Positions 1 to 7,863 of a stretch of 17,761 bases of DNA are shown piece by piece. Positions within the stretch are counted from its first letter, which is position 1; each line of letters starts with the position of its first letter. Origin of the DNA: Patescibacteria group bacterium (GTDB lineage: Bacteria; Patescibacteriota; Minisyncoccia; Moranbacterales; UBA1568). The notes under the pieces were generated by a model, which worked only from the letters and a program-made list of their open reading frames with translations, had not been told where the DNA came from and searched no databases. The stretch covers positions 1-17,761 of the forward strand of contig JAUPWI010000043.1 in the NCBI GenBank assembly GCA_030916545.1, in the 5' to 3' direction. The position numbers and the translations under genes were made by a program.

Positions 1-1308
1 AAGCGGGCCGAACAGCATCGGAGACACGTGCCGGAAGAAACCGTAGAAGGCCACTGCGAGCGCCCCGAGCGCGACTATCATGAGACCAAGATGCGACTCG
101 GCACCGGCGGACAGGATCAGGAATTTCGAAAAGAACATGCCGAAAGGTGGCAAGCCCGAAATCGCAAGAAATCCAGCGAGAAAAAGCGCTCCCGTGATCG
201 GCAAAGCCCGCATCACCCCCGAGACATTTTCAAATTTGGTCGACCCGAAACGGAGCAGGATATTGCCCGACGCGAGAAAGAGCAGTACCTTCGAGAGTGA
301 ATGGTAGAGCATATGGAACAAAGCCGCCACAACCCCCACCCCCCCAAGCCCGAGACCGAGCGCGATGACGCCCATATGTTCGATGCTCGAATACGCCAAC
401 AAACGTTTGTAACTCCGCTGAGTGAAGATAATGAGCGCAGCCACGATGATCGAAGCCAAGCCGAAATACAGAAGCAGCATCGAGGAGAATTCACTGCCGA
501 TCGAGAGGTCCGTCAGACCCTTGAAACGGAGTACGGACACGAGCGCAACATTGAGCAAGACACCGGACAGAAGAGCAGAGATCGGTGAGGGAGCCTTGCC
601 GTGGGCATCCGGGAGCCAGGTATGCATCGGTACCAGACCGACTTTGGTCCCGTATCCCACCAGGACGAACAGGAAGGCGACTTTCACCACTACCGGATGA
701 AATGCTGGAGCGGCGGCGCGAAGGTCGGCCCAGGTCATGATGCTTCCTTCGACCACCTCCTGTGGCAATGCCAAGAAAAGGAGTGTTCCGAGAAAACCGA
801 TGAGAAGTCCAAGCGAGTTGATGATGAGATATTTCCACGCGGCTTCAGTGGCGGTCGGCTTATTGTAAAAACTGATGAGGAAGGCTGTCGACAAGGTCGT
901 CGCTTCGATGGCGATCCACATCAGCACCGGATTGGCGGCATTGGCTGCCACGAGCATGGCAAAGAGAAACAACTCGAAGAGAACGAAAAACTGCTTGACA
1001 CGACGCGGGCCGACGATGCCCTTCTTGACCTCCTGACGCAGGTATCCGATCGCGTAGAAAGCTACCGTGCATCCGACACCCGAGATGATGAGCGAGAGCA
1101 GAAGGGAAAGCGCATCCAGCGCGAGATACGATCCGACCACGAAAGTGGCCCCGGATTCGAAAGTCATGAGGATATTCACGCACAAGGCGGCACCGATGAG
1201 AGCGGCGATCCGTACGGTCCGTTCGATTAAGCGGGTCTCTCCAGGTTTCAGCGACAGAATAAAAAGCGCGGCGAGAAACGGCGTAGCGATAAGATAGGCG
1301 AGCAGCAT
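1..1308 (-). CDS. hyfF: Hydrogenase-4 component F-like antiporter subunit, partial at the left edge
   Basis: This is an integral membrane, ion-translocating subunit of the complex I / group 4 hydrogenase type. I read 436 codons from ATG at 1308 with the frame open to base 1. HyfF proteins are usually around 480-530 residues, so the C-terminal end lies outside the window. Visible family motifs are WIAIEATTL with E135 (TM5 glutamate), GYGTKVGLVPMHTWLPDAH around 218-236 with K222 (TM7 lysine), KAPSPISALLSGVLLN at 238-253, FHMLYHSLSK ending at K340, and SGLPPFGMFFSKF with K395 (TM12 lysine). All charged residues expected of a proton channel are kept. The start lies 10 nt after the hyfE stop and has no Shine-Dalgarno, so translation is probably coupled. 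It is the last gene of the run visible here; a catalytic-type large subunit may follow. NuoN/MrpD-like subunits are the alternatives, but the motif set fits HyfF best. Confidence 0.9.
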   Translation of the reverse strand, partial: MLLAYLIATPFLAALFILSLKPGETRLIERTVRIAALIGAALCVNILMTFESGATFVVGSYLALDALSLLLSLIISGVGCTVAFYAIGYLRQEVKKGIVGPRRVKQFFVLFELFLFAMLVAANAANPVLMWIAIEATTLSTAFLISFYNKPTATEAAWKYLIINSLGLLIGFLGTLLFLALPQEVVEGSIMTWADLRAAAPAFHPVVVKVAFLFVLVGYGTKVGLVPMHTWLPDAHGKAPSPISALLSGVLLNVALVSVLRFKGLTDLSIGSEFSSMLLLYFGLASIIVAALIIFTQRSYKRLLAYSSIEHMGVIALGLGLGGVGVVAALFHMLYHSLSKVLLFLASGNILLRFGSTKFENVSGVMRALPITGALFLAGFLAISGLPPFGMFFSKFLILSAGAESHLGLMIVALGALAVAFYGFFRHVSPMLFGPL

Positions 1309-1318
1309 AGGAAAACCG

Positions 1319-1990
1319 TTATTCAGTAAGACGCTTCATGTCGGCGGTCGACAAAGTTCCGAATTGGCGATAGATCATACCGAGGAAGAATGAGGCGATG
1401 ACCATCCAGATGACGATATCGAAGATCATCCCGATCTCGAGCGGCAACGGATGGCGCAACCCGAAAAAAGCGGCAAAGAGGACGATGCTGTTTTCGAGCG
1501 AAAGCATGCCTACCATCTGGGCGAATACTCCCCTCCGGTTGATCAGGAGAAAGATGGAAATGAACACGAGCGCGATATTGAGGGCGACTGAAACGAATGC
1601 CTGCGGATAGATGGCCGAGAGCGGCAGGAACACTTTTGAAAAAGAGAAGAGCACTAACCCTGTCAAGACGAGGAGCGTCATCGGGGTACTGAGATAATTG
1701 TTCGTGCTTGAGGATCCGCTCAGTTTTCGGAGGATTTTCCCGAAAAAGGCCGGAGCAATGATCACTTTGACCAAAAAGATGATGGCGGCGGCCACGAGCA
1801 TCAGGCTTCGATCGCCCCCCAGAAAACCGAGTAGGAAAAACGTCATGGACACCGCGAAAGACTGAAGCGCATAAAGCCGGACCAGCGAGCGCGAGCGCCG
1901 GACCAGATGCATGAACACCGCCGTCAGAAAGGCGATGATACCCAACAGAAAAAATATCCCGAGAAAATTTTCAGACATAGGCGCCAACAT
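1319..1990 (-). CDS. hyfE: Hydrogenase-4 component E-like membrane subunit
   Basis: This is a small multi-pass membrane subunit of the hydrogenase-4 family membrane arm, related in its C-terminal half to NuoK. The longest reading is 223 residues, close to the roughly 216 of HyfE. It is strongly hydrophobic, with about six or seven membrane segments and almost no soluble loop. A basic stretch RRSRSLVRLYALQS follows the first helix, where HyfE proteins carry a similar basic loop. It overlaps the end of hyfC by 20 nt if translation starts at 1990, or by 8 nt (ATGTCTGA) if it starts at the in-frame ATG at 1978. I favour 1978, giving 219 residues, because short overlaps are usual; neither start has a Shine-Dalgarno. 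The call rests on position between hyfC and hyfF plus length and hydrophobicity more than on strict motifs. Confidence 0.82.
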   Translation of the reverse strand: MLAPMSENFLGIFFLLGIIAFLTAVFMHLVRRSRSLVRLYALQSFAVSMTFFLLGFLGGDRSLMLVAAAIIFLVKVIIAPAFFGKILRKLSGSSSTNNYLSTPMTLLVLTGLVLFSFSKVFLPLSAIYPQAFVSVALNIALVFISIFLLINRRGVFAQMVGMLSLENSIVLFAAFFGLRHPLPLEIGMIFDIVIWMVIASFFLGMIYRQFGTLSTADMKRLTE

Positions 1991-2948
1991 AGATACCGAT
2001 AGCGATTACCGAGAGGATGAATGAGGTGAAGAGGACATCAGGCAAACGGAAAAGACGGAACTTGGCCATCAACGATTCCAACAAGGCAATCATGAGAGCG
2101 AAGACGAGCACCTTCGCACCAAAAACCGGTAACGCATACACTGATTCCCACCCGAAACCGACGGTTGTCGAGACGCCGATCGGAAAGAAAAGATTCGCGC
2201 CAAGCGCCACAAAAATCATCAGCTTATTGGCGGCTGCCCACTCCATCAACGCCAGACGCTTTCCCGAAAGATCGAGTATCATGGCCTCGTGGATCATCGT
2301 AAGCTCGAGATGGGTCGCCGGATTATCGAACGGGAAACGGGCGTTTTCCGCGAGCAGGACCAGGAAGAATCCCATGAAGGCGATCAGGAGCGGCAAAAGG
2401 GCAAGAAGCGGCAGTTCGTACATACCGGAAGAGACCATTTCCATGACATTTCCGGTCTGCGTCGCGATCGAGACGGCGAAGAGCGCGAAAAACAAACCTC
2501 CTTCGGCAAGCGCCGAAACCATCATTTCCCGACTGGAACCGAATCCACCGAACGCGCTTCCCTGATCCATGCCGATAAGAACGAGCAGGAAGGTAGTCAG
2601 CGCGAACAGATAGACGATGATGATGAAATCCGAGACGGGAGCCAGCGAGAATACCCCCCATTCCCCCACAACCAACTCGGGACTCAAGGAAGACACGAGC
2701 GGTACCGCCGCACCGAGAAGCACTGTGATCGCGAAGATGAGATACGGGAAATAACGCGTCACCCATGAAGCTTCATCGGAAATAATCTCGTCTTTCTGGA
2801 AGAGTTTCCGCAGATCTCGATAGGGTTGCCAGACATCGGCCCCGACACGGTTCTGCATCAGCGCCTTGAACTTCCTGATGATACCGATCAGGAGCGGCGA
2901 GACGGCCGGAACGGCGATGACCTGAAGTGCGAAAAAGAGTATATCCAT
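1971..2948 (-). CDS. hyfC: Hydrogenase-4 component C / formate hydrogenlyase subunit 4-like (NuoH family)
   Basis: This is the membrane anchor subunit that joins the soluble redox module to the ion-pumping arm in group 4 hydrogenases and complex I. It has 325 residues, against about 315 for HyfC. Near the N-terminus RVGADVWQPYRDLRKLFQKD (about 34-53) matches the family's R-G-x-x-x-WQP-x-x-DL-x-K-L motif. At 200-237 AENARFPFDNPATHLELT then MIHEAMILDLSGKRLALMEW is the diagnostic HyfC/HycD/NuoH signature, with its acidic and histidine residues intact. About eight membrane helices can be counted. It ends inside hyfE and lies 7 nt after the hyfB stop, so the genes are tightly coupled. The start ATG has no Shine-Dalgarno. 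Conservation of the signature suggests that the interface with the peripheral arm still matters, even though the small subunit has lost its cluster ligands. Confidence 0.93.
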   Translation of the reverse strand: MDILFFALQVIAVPAVSPLLIGIIRKFKALMQNRVGADVWQPYRDLRKLFQKDEIISDEASWVTRYFPYLIFAITVLLGAAVPLVSSLSPELVVGEWGVFSLAPVSDFIIIVYLFALTTFLLVLIGMDQGSAFGGFGSSREMMVSALAEGGLFFALFAVSIATQTGNVMEMVSSGMYELPLLALLPLLIAFMGFFLVLLAENARFPFDNPATHLELTMIHEAMILDLSGKRLALMEWAAANKLMIFVALGANLFFPIGVSTTVGFGWESVYALPVFGAKVLVFALMIALLESLMAKFRLFRLPDVLFTSFILSVIAIGIYVGAYV

Positions 2949-2955
2949 ACGGTTG

Positions 2956-5028
2956 TTATCGTGTCGTGAAGATAAGAAGGAGAATGAGCGTCATGAATAC
3001 GTAAAACATGTAGGCGTTCACGTTCCCGCTCTGGATTTTTTTCACCCGATCGGAGAAATACCCGAGCGCCTGGGCGATCGGACGGAAGACATAGCTGCGA
3101 TACACGTCAAAGAAATCGGTTTTCACGCTGTGGACCGAGGTGAAGTAACGCGTTTCGGCGTCACGATATTCCACATCGGTCTGTTTGGTCGGGCGGAGAA
3201 TACCCCGGAAGATGACCACGAGCGAACGAGAAAAGCTGGTTGCGGTAATCTGCATCTTCGAAGAAAGCGGCATGCCGCAATCCCAAGTCGGAGCCAGGGT
3301 GATCCGACGCTTCCGGGTGAGCCATCCGATCACGGCCCCGATGACCGCCACGAAAACAGCGAGCGCGACCGCGGTACCGTGCACCGGCAGGATTCCCGCG
3401 AAATTCTCGCTCATACCCATAAACTGCAGATACGGGAACGCAAGCGTCTCTCCTCCGGTTCCAAAAACCAGACTCGCCACGATTCCCACCAGGAAGGACA
3501 CGACGAAAGGTGCGCCGATACCGAGAACGAGCGTCAGCGTCGCGAGGATGATCATCGGGAGATGCACGAGCCAATTCATCCGTTCTTTCTCAGGTGCCCG
3601 TTCCGACAGATGCTCCTCCCTCCGCCTTCCGAGGAACGTAATGCCGAAAGCCTTGGCGAAACAAGCCATGGCCAATCCTCCGGTGAACGAGAGGCTCGCG
3701 ATACTGGCAAGAAAGATCATTTTTACCAGAAGACTCGATGCCGCAACTCCGACGAAAAGCGATTGGAAGACAAGCCATTCACTCGCGAAGCCGTTAAATG
3801 GCGGAAAAGCGGAGATGGCCATCGACCCGATCAGGAAGAAGAAGGCGGAATACGGAAGCACCCGGATCAGCCCACCATAAGCCTCCATGTTCCGCGTCCC
3901 GGTCACACCGACCACGACGCCCGACGTCAAAAAGAGCAGAGACTTGAAAATCGCGTGATTCGCCGTATGAAAAAGTGCGGCCACCAAAGCGAAGACGAAA
4001 AAATCCTGTAGTCCATACCCGGCGAATACGAGCGCCGCGCCGACACCGAGCAGGATGATACCGATATTTTCGACACTGTGATAGGCAAGCAATCTCTTGA
4101 TATCGTGCTCGGACAAGGCATACAGGACGCCCAGAAGCGATGAAACCGCTCCGAGAACCAGGATGACTAATCCCCATTCGAGCGGCGCACCCGGAAAAAA
4201 ATCGAAGAAAAAACGGATGATCATGAAGATAGCTGTCTTGATCATCACGCCCGACATAAGCGCCGAGACATGAGAAGGTGCGGCCGGATGCGCCTCGGGC
4301 AACCAGATGTGCAACGGGATGATGCCCGCTTTCGTTCCGAAACCGATGAGCACCGATCCGAAAAGTACCCCCTGCCAGACCGGTGAAAGACTCGCCAGAC
4401 CGGTCGCTCGCCAGACGTCGAAATCGAATGAACCCGTCGCTTTGTACGCCAGGAAGAGAGCGATCGCGATAAAAACCGTCCCGAGCTGTGTCATAAGCAG
4501 ATACAAGAATCCCGCTCGGATATTCCGGGAATCCTCCCGATCGAAGATGACCAAGAAGTAAGAGGCCAGGGACATGAGCTCCCATGAGAAAAGGAAGAAG
4601 AGCGCCTGATTGGCAGAGACCGCCAAGACCATGCCCAACAGGAACGCGTTATAAAAAAATCCGAACATTCCCAGGTCGTATTTCCCGATGAAGTGCTTCT
4701 GATACGCGACTCCGAACCAGGAAGCGAGGGCGGCGATCCCTCCGATCAATCCGAGAAAAAACGCCGAAAGGCCATCGATTCGGAAGGCGAAGGAAATATC
4801 CGGAAACGGCGATGCGAATGAAAGCATCTTTCCTTCACCGTCCAGGAATACTCCGATTGAAAACACCAGAAGCAGGAGAGAGGCCACACAAGCACCGAAA
4901 TGAGCCACGCGATTGGCTACCTTGCCTCCGTCACGCAACTGCCAACCGGCAAACAAGGAGAGTAAGGCCGCTCCGGCATAGAGAGCGAGTGCAACGATGA
5001 ATGCATTGGCCTGAAAGAGTATGTCCAT
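2956..5028 (-). CDS. hyfB: Hydrogenase-4 component B-like antiporter subunit (NuoL family)
   Basis: This is a large ion-translocating membrane subunit of 690 residues (HyfB is about 670). Key channel residues are present: E150 in FLFSWELMSLASYF (TM5), K233 in GFGTKAGIIPLHIWLPEAH (TM7), K264 in SGVMIKTAIF (TM8), H354 and K362 in the LFHTANHAIFKSLLF helix, and E417 in FPPFNGFASEWLVF, the acidic version usual for HyfB. The C-terminal extension carries WDCGMP at about 582-587, typical of HyfB/HycC, followed by a long basic and aromatic segment and a final membrane helix. I see no frameshift or lost motif. It starts 25 nt after the small-subunit gene, without a recognisable Shine-Dalgarno, and is followed after 7 nt by hyfC. 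The intact channel residues argue that the complex moves ions. Confidence 0.93.
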   Translation of the reverse strand: MDILFQANAFIVALALYAGAALLSLFAGWQLRDGGKVANRVAHFGACVASLLLLVFSIGVFLDGEGKMLSFASPFPDISFAFRIDGLSAFFLGLIGGIAALASWFGVAYQKHFIGKYDLGMFGFFYNAFLLGMVLAVSANQALFFLFSWELMSLASYFLVIFDREDSRNIRAGFLYLLMTQLGTVFIAIALFLAYKATGSFDFDVWRATGLASLSPVWQGVLFGSVLIGFGTKAGIIPLHIWLPEAHPAAPSHVSALMSGVMIKTAIFMIIRFFFDFFPGAPLEWGLVILVLGAVSSLLGVLYALSEHDIKRLLAYHSVENIGIILLGVGAALVFAGYGLQDFFVFALVAALFHTANHAIFKSLLFLTSGVVVGVTGTRNMEAYGGLIRVLPYSAFFFLIGSMAISAFPPFNGFASEWLVFQSLFVGVAASSLLVKMIFLASIASLSFTGGLAMACFAKAFGITFLGRRREEHLSERAPEKERMNWLVHLPMIILATLTLVLGIGAPFVVSFLVGIVASLVFGTGGETLAFPYLQFMGMSENFAGILPVHGTAVALAVFVAVIGAVIGWLTRKRRITLAPTWDCGMPLSSKMQITATSFSRSLVVIFRGILRPTKQTDVEYRDAETRYFTSVHSVKTDFFDVYRSYVFRPIAQALGYFSDRVKKIQSGNVNAYMFYVFMTLILLLIFTTR

Positions 5029-5053
5029 AGGAGCTGCAGTGTCGAAAAATCAG

Positions 5054-5584
5054 TTACCGGCCTTCCCGTCGTTCCAGATCATGAAACAGGGTGAGTAATG
5101 ATACCAGAATCTGTCGCGGAGAAGGAGGATCTCCCGGAATATCGAAATCGACCGGGATGATATCGGCCACCCGATTGACGACCGCATATGAATCCCTGAA
5201 GACGCTTCCATGGATGGCTCCGTCACCAAGCGCGACGACCAGACGAGGTGTCGGCATGGCTTCATACGTATGTCGAAGACCTTGGATCATATTGCGTGAC
5301 ACCGGCCCCGAAACGAAAATCGCATCCGCATGGCGCGGAGAAGCGACGAAACGGATACCGAAACGCTCGATATCGTAATAGACGTTTCCAAGTGCCGTCA
5401 ATTCCTGTTCCTCGGCATTCGAGGAACCGGCAGCCACACTCCGGATAGAGAATGATCCGCCGAACAGTTTCTTCACAGAAGCCTCGACTTCCTGGCCGAC
5501 GATTTCCAGTGGTGCGTCCGCCAATTCTTCAAAAGACAATGCGAGACGAGGAGTTTTTCGGATTTTGTTGAGCATCTGAAACAT
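5054..5584 (-). CDS. NuoB/HyfI-type small subunit lacking all four iron-sulfur ligand cysteines
   Basis: This 176-residue protein is a homologue of the complex I NuoB / group 4 hydrogenase small subunit, which normally holds one [4Fe-4S] cluster next to the catalytic site. The fold motifs are clear: ERFGIRFVASPRHADAIFVSG (73-93, family SPRHAD), MPTPRLVVALGD (110-121), and PVDFDIPGDPP (144-154, family PVD-x-x-PGCPP). The ligand positions are changed: GSCNGCE becomes GSSNAEE (S55 and E58), the third cysteine is G122 in GDGA, and the PGCPP cysteine is D152. The protein contains no cysteine. Codons such as TCG and GAT need more than one base change from cysteine, so this is old, not a recent error. 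It is the first gene of the hyf-like operon, 25 nt before hyfB. An in-frame ATG at 5575 is an alternative start; neither has a Shine-Dalgarno. The family is certain; the function without the cluster is unknown. Confidence 0.88.
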   Translation of the reverse strand: MFQMLNKIRKTPRLALSFEELADAPLEIVGQEVEASVKKLFGGSFSIRSVAAGSSNAEEQELTALGNVYYDIERFGIRFVASPRHADAIFVSGPVSRNMIQGLRHTYEAMPTPRLVVALGDGAIHGSVFRDSYAVVNRVADIIPVDFDIPGDPPSPRQILVSLLTLFHDLERREGR

Positions 5585-5643
5585 ACCGCATCTATCAATC
5601 GTTCAATCCAGACACAAAAATGCTTCCCTACGGAATATTCGGT

Positions 5644-5671
5644 ATATTACACCCCTCACTTTTTTTGTCAA
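5644..5671 (-). promoter_or_regulatory. Predicted sigma70-type promoter of the hyf-like operon
   Basis: On the minus strand TTGACA (5671-5666) is followed by a 16-base spacer and TAATAT (5649-5644). The -35 box is a perfect consensus match. It lies between the dedA stop and the small-subunit start and would give a leader of about 50 bases. A six-pair hairpin with two G-U pairs lies just upstream, after the dedA stop, but it is too weak for me to call a terminator. Confidence 0.55.
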
Positions 5672-5724
5672 AACGGACCCGGCTTCAGATACGCCAAGGG
5701 GGATCGGACGCGACAGCGAACCAT

Positions 5725-6330
5725 CTATTCTCCCGTATGTCTCTCCTGCCAGATATGCCACACGGCAGGCAGGAATGAGATGATGATGATGGCGAGGATG
5801 ACCGGCAACAGATACCGGTCGATATCGGTGATCAAGTTGCCGAACAGATACCCCCCACTGGTCAATCCGACCGTCCAAAGAACGGCTCCTAGCACGTTAT
5901 ACGGCATGAAACTTCGATACTTCATCCCTGCGATCCCGGCTACGATCGGCCCGAATGTCCGCACGATCGGGATGAAGCGTGCCAGCATGATGGTTTTGGC
6001 GCCATGCTTCTCGTAGAAGGATTGTGCCCGTCTGACATGCGCTTTCCGAAACAGCAATGAATCTTCGCGCTCGAAGAGCTTGGGACCGACTTTCTTTCCG
6101 AACCAATAACCGGTGATATTCCCCGTAATCGCCGCAACCAAGAGGACCAGTATCAGCATCGACACCGGAAATAGTCCCTGAGCCGCGAGCAAACCGGCGA
6201 CAAAAAGCAGACTATCCCCGGGAAGGAAGAATCCAAGAAAAAGTCCGGTTTCGGCAAATACGATAGCGAACAACCCGAGCAAACCCACCGTTCGAATAAG
6301 CTCCATCAAATCGACTCCAAAATAATCCAT
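5725..6330 (-). CDS. DedA family membrane protein
   Basis: This is a polytopic inner-membrane protein of the DedA/SNARE-associated (VTT) superfamily, 201 residues, the normal size. Some DedA members have been shown to flip lipid carriers such as undecaprenyl phosphate or phosphatidylethanolamine; the substrate here cannot be read from the sequence. Family motifs are FAETGLFLGFFLPGDSLLF (E27 in the ETG motif, PGD at 37-39), GNITGYWFGKKVG (70-82), and ARFIPIVRTFGPIVAG (117-132) with the essential arginines R118 and R124. Membrane segments lie near 15-50, 56-76, 119-135, 145-165 and 174-192. The longest start is at 6330. An in-frame ATG at 6306 has a GGAG about 9 bases upstream and may be the true start. 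It follows the membrane-fusion protein gene by 43 nt and is probably the last gene of that unit. Confidence 0.93.
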   Translation of the reverse strand: MDYFGVDLMELIRTVGLLGLFAIVFAETGLFLGFFLPGDSLLFVAGLLAAQGLFPVSMLILVLLVAAITGNITGYWFGKKVGPKLFEREDSLLFRKAHVRRAQSFYEKHGAKTIMLARFIPIVRTFGPIVAGIAGMKYRSFMPYNVLGAVLWTVGLTSGGYLFGNLITDIDRYLLPVILAIIIISFLPAVWHIWQERHTGE

Positions 6331-6373
6331 ACGAACATCAGATATTCATGAGTCACCATTCAGGCGGGAACCA

Positions 6374-7372
6374 CTATTTCGATTTGCTCACGATGACCTG
6401 CTCACCTTCCCACAATCCCGACAACACTTCGGTCAAACCATCATCACCCTCGACTCCAATCTCGATGAATCGGCGCTCTGACACAATACTGCTCTGGGCC
6501 ACCTCGACGAACGTGCGCCCCCCTTCCCGACCCAGGGCACGGTACGGTACTGCCAAAGCCTGTTTCCGTTCGGAAATCATCACGTCGATATCGGCGCTCA
6601 TTCCCTCTCGTAATCGCTCGTCCTGACCCTCCAACACGAAAGTGACCGTATAATAAATGACATCCTGAATGACCGTCGAGGCCGGTTCTATAAAAGATAC
6701 GGTCGCCAAAAATTTCTCATCGGCCGACAGCGCGTCAAAAGTCACTTCCGCTTTCTTCTCAAGCGCCACCTTGGCAATATCCGCTTCGGGCACATCCGCC
6801 TTCAAAAGGAAGTCTCCGGACCCGGAAACCCGGCCGACCACTCTCCCGGCCGTAACGGTCTCACCGGCCCGCATATCCAATTTCGAAAGTATCCCGTCCA
6901 TCGGGGCGATCAAACGACTCCTCGCCATTTCTGCCCGTATTGTCCGGATGCTTTCCCGAGCCTGCTTTGTAGTCATCTTTTTCACCGCCCGTTCCTCCGG
7001 TTTCAAGGTGTCCCAGTTCCGGTGAGCCAATTTCTCATTTTCTTCCGCGATCGAGAGGGCTGTCAATGCTTTCTGTAATTCCGACTGCGCCACCGACGTA
7101 TCAAGTACGGCGATTTCATCCCCTCGCTGTACCGCCTCGCCTTGTTCCACCGACACGTTTCGTACCGTCCCAGTCACCAAGAAAGAAAGATCCGCGTATT
7201 CACCGGGCTCAAGCCTCCCGACCACTGAAACCGTTTCCCGAATATCGCCCCTGGTAGCTGGCTCACTCACCCACAGCGCTTTCGGTGGTCGCGAATTCCA
7301 CCAATACCACACCCCGACGACCCCGACGACCAAGATGAACAGCATCATGATTTTCTTTTTTCCTCCGGACAT
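6374..7372 (-). CDS. HlyD/MacA-type membrane-fusion (periplasmic adaptor) protein
   Basis: This is a 332-residue efflux adaptor. An N-terminal signal anchor (about 8-25) is followed by a first biotinyl-lipoyl half (VSVEQGEAVQRGDEIAVLD, 73-91), a short helical hairpin (about 93-150), the second lipoyl half (RSRLIAPMDGILSKLDMRAG, 151-170, with the family RAP-x-DG-like motif), and then beta-barrel and membrane-proximal domains ending in EVLSGLWEGEQVIVS. MacA-like proteins normally work with an ABC permease/ATPase or an RND pump, but no such gene is in this window. The gene starts 21 nt after the RNase HI stop and is followed by dedA, so it sits in a mixed unit. There is no evident Shine-Dalgarno (GTGAAAAAAT precedes the ATG). 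The short hairpin suggests a bacterium where the adaptor need not reach a long TolC-like tunnel, which is inference. Confidence 0.88.
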   Translation of the reverse strand: MSGGKKKIMMLFILVVGVVGVWYWWNSRPPKALWVSEPATRGDIRETVSVVGRLEPGEYADLSFLVTGTVRNVSVEQGEAVQRGDEIAVLDTSVAQSELQKALTALSIAEENEKLAHRNWDTLKPEERAVKKMTTKQARESIRTIRAEMARSRLIAPMDGILSKLDMRAGETVTAGRVVGRVSGSGDFLLKADVPEADIAKVALEKKAEVTFDALSADEKFLATVSFIEPASTVIQDVIYYTVTFVLEGQDERLREGMSADIDVMISERKQALAVPYRALGREGGRTFVEVAQSSIVSERRFIEIGVEGDDGLTEVLSGLWEGEQVIVSKSK

Positions 7373-7393
7373 ATTTTTTCACATTTTACCGAT

Positions 7394-7822
7394 TCAAAGA
7401 AGATTCGGCTGCTTTAAGGCCGCATCCATAGCCTTGTTTGCCTCCGCATCGGCCAAGGTATTCCGCTCACGCGGCACGTGTACGAACACAACTTCCCCGA
7501 AATCCAGCGTGAGATTCCATACTTCAAGAAACAATGGCTGCAACTTCGCATTCTCAATCTTATACTCATGATTGAGCTGCTTGCATGCCAATTCGCTATC
7601 CATCCGGACCTCGACCGACGCCTTTTTGGCCCTTTCCTTTCCGATGAGCGATTTGACTTTTTTCAACGCTGAAACGATGGCCGAATATTCGGCTTCATTA
7701 TTGGTTTTGTCACCCAAAAACTCGCCATAGCCTTTGCCAAGCGTCTCAATATATACCCCAAGGGCCGACGGACCCGGATTGCCACGGGAACCGCCATCCG
7801 TATACAGAATAATTTTCTCCAT
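7394..7822 (-). CDS. rnhA: Ribonuclease HI family protein
   Basis: RNase HI cleaves the RNA strand of RNA-DNA hybrids using two metal ions held by four acidic residues. The 142-residue protein has all of them: D9 in YTDGGSRGNPGPSALG, E45 in NNEAEYSAIV, D75 in RMDSELACKQL and D125 in RERNTLADAEAN. This compact form, without the basic handle of E. coli RNase HI, matches the 'RNase HI / reverse transcriptase-like' group common in many bacteria and archaea. Its start is well supported: AAGGAAGGATT directly precedes the ATG. A promoter-like TGGTATAGT lies just upstream, and the terminator of the preceding unit ends about 50 bases before the start, so it is probably the first gene of an rnhA, adaptor, dedA unit. 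Confidence 0.93.
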   Translation of the reverse strand: MEKIILYTDGGSRGNPGPSALGVYIETLGKGYGEFLGDKTNNEAEYSAIVSALKKVKSLIGKERAKKASVEVRMDSELACKQLNHEYKIENAKLQPLFLEVWNLTLDFGEVVFVHVPRERNTLADAEANKAMDAALKQPNLL

Positions 7823-7833
7823 AATCCTTCCTT

Positions 7834-7863
7834 ACTATACCATGCCTCCCTCGCTTTCCACAA
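7834..7863 (-). promoter_or_regulatory. Predicted extended -10 promoter upstream of the RNase HI gene
   Basis: On the minus strand TTGTGG (7863-7858), an 18-base spacer, and TGG immediately before TATAGT (7839-7834) form a -35 / extended -10 pair. The same TGGTATA[C/G]T pattern occurs before the response regulator and, with CGG, before trxA. The -10 box lies about 12 bases before the start codon, so the transcript would have a very short leader, or none. Confidence 0.45.

Noticed and set aside
2953..4011. Long open frame of 352 codons on the plus strand opposite hyfB
   Set aside because: The translation is rich in Arg, His, Asp and Glu and without motifs, the usual antisense image of a hydrophobic membrane protein; hyfB on the other strand has clear family motifs.
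2931..5028. Identical N-terminal MDILF in hyfB and hyfC, as a sign of duplication
   Set aside because: Only five residues match and the proteins belong to different families (NuoL and NuoH types); coincidence is more likely.
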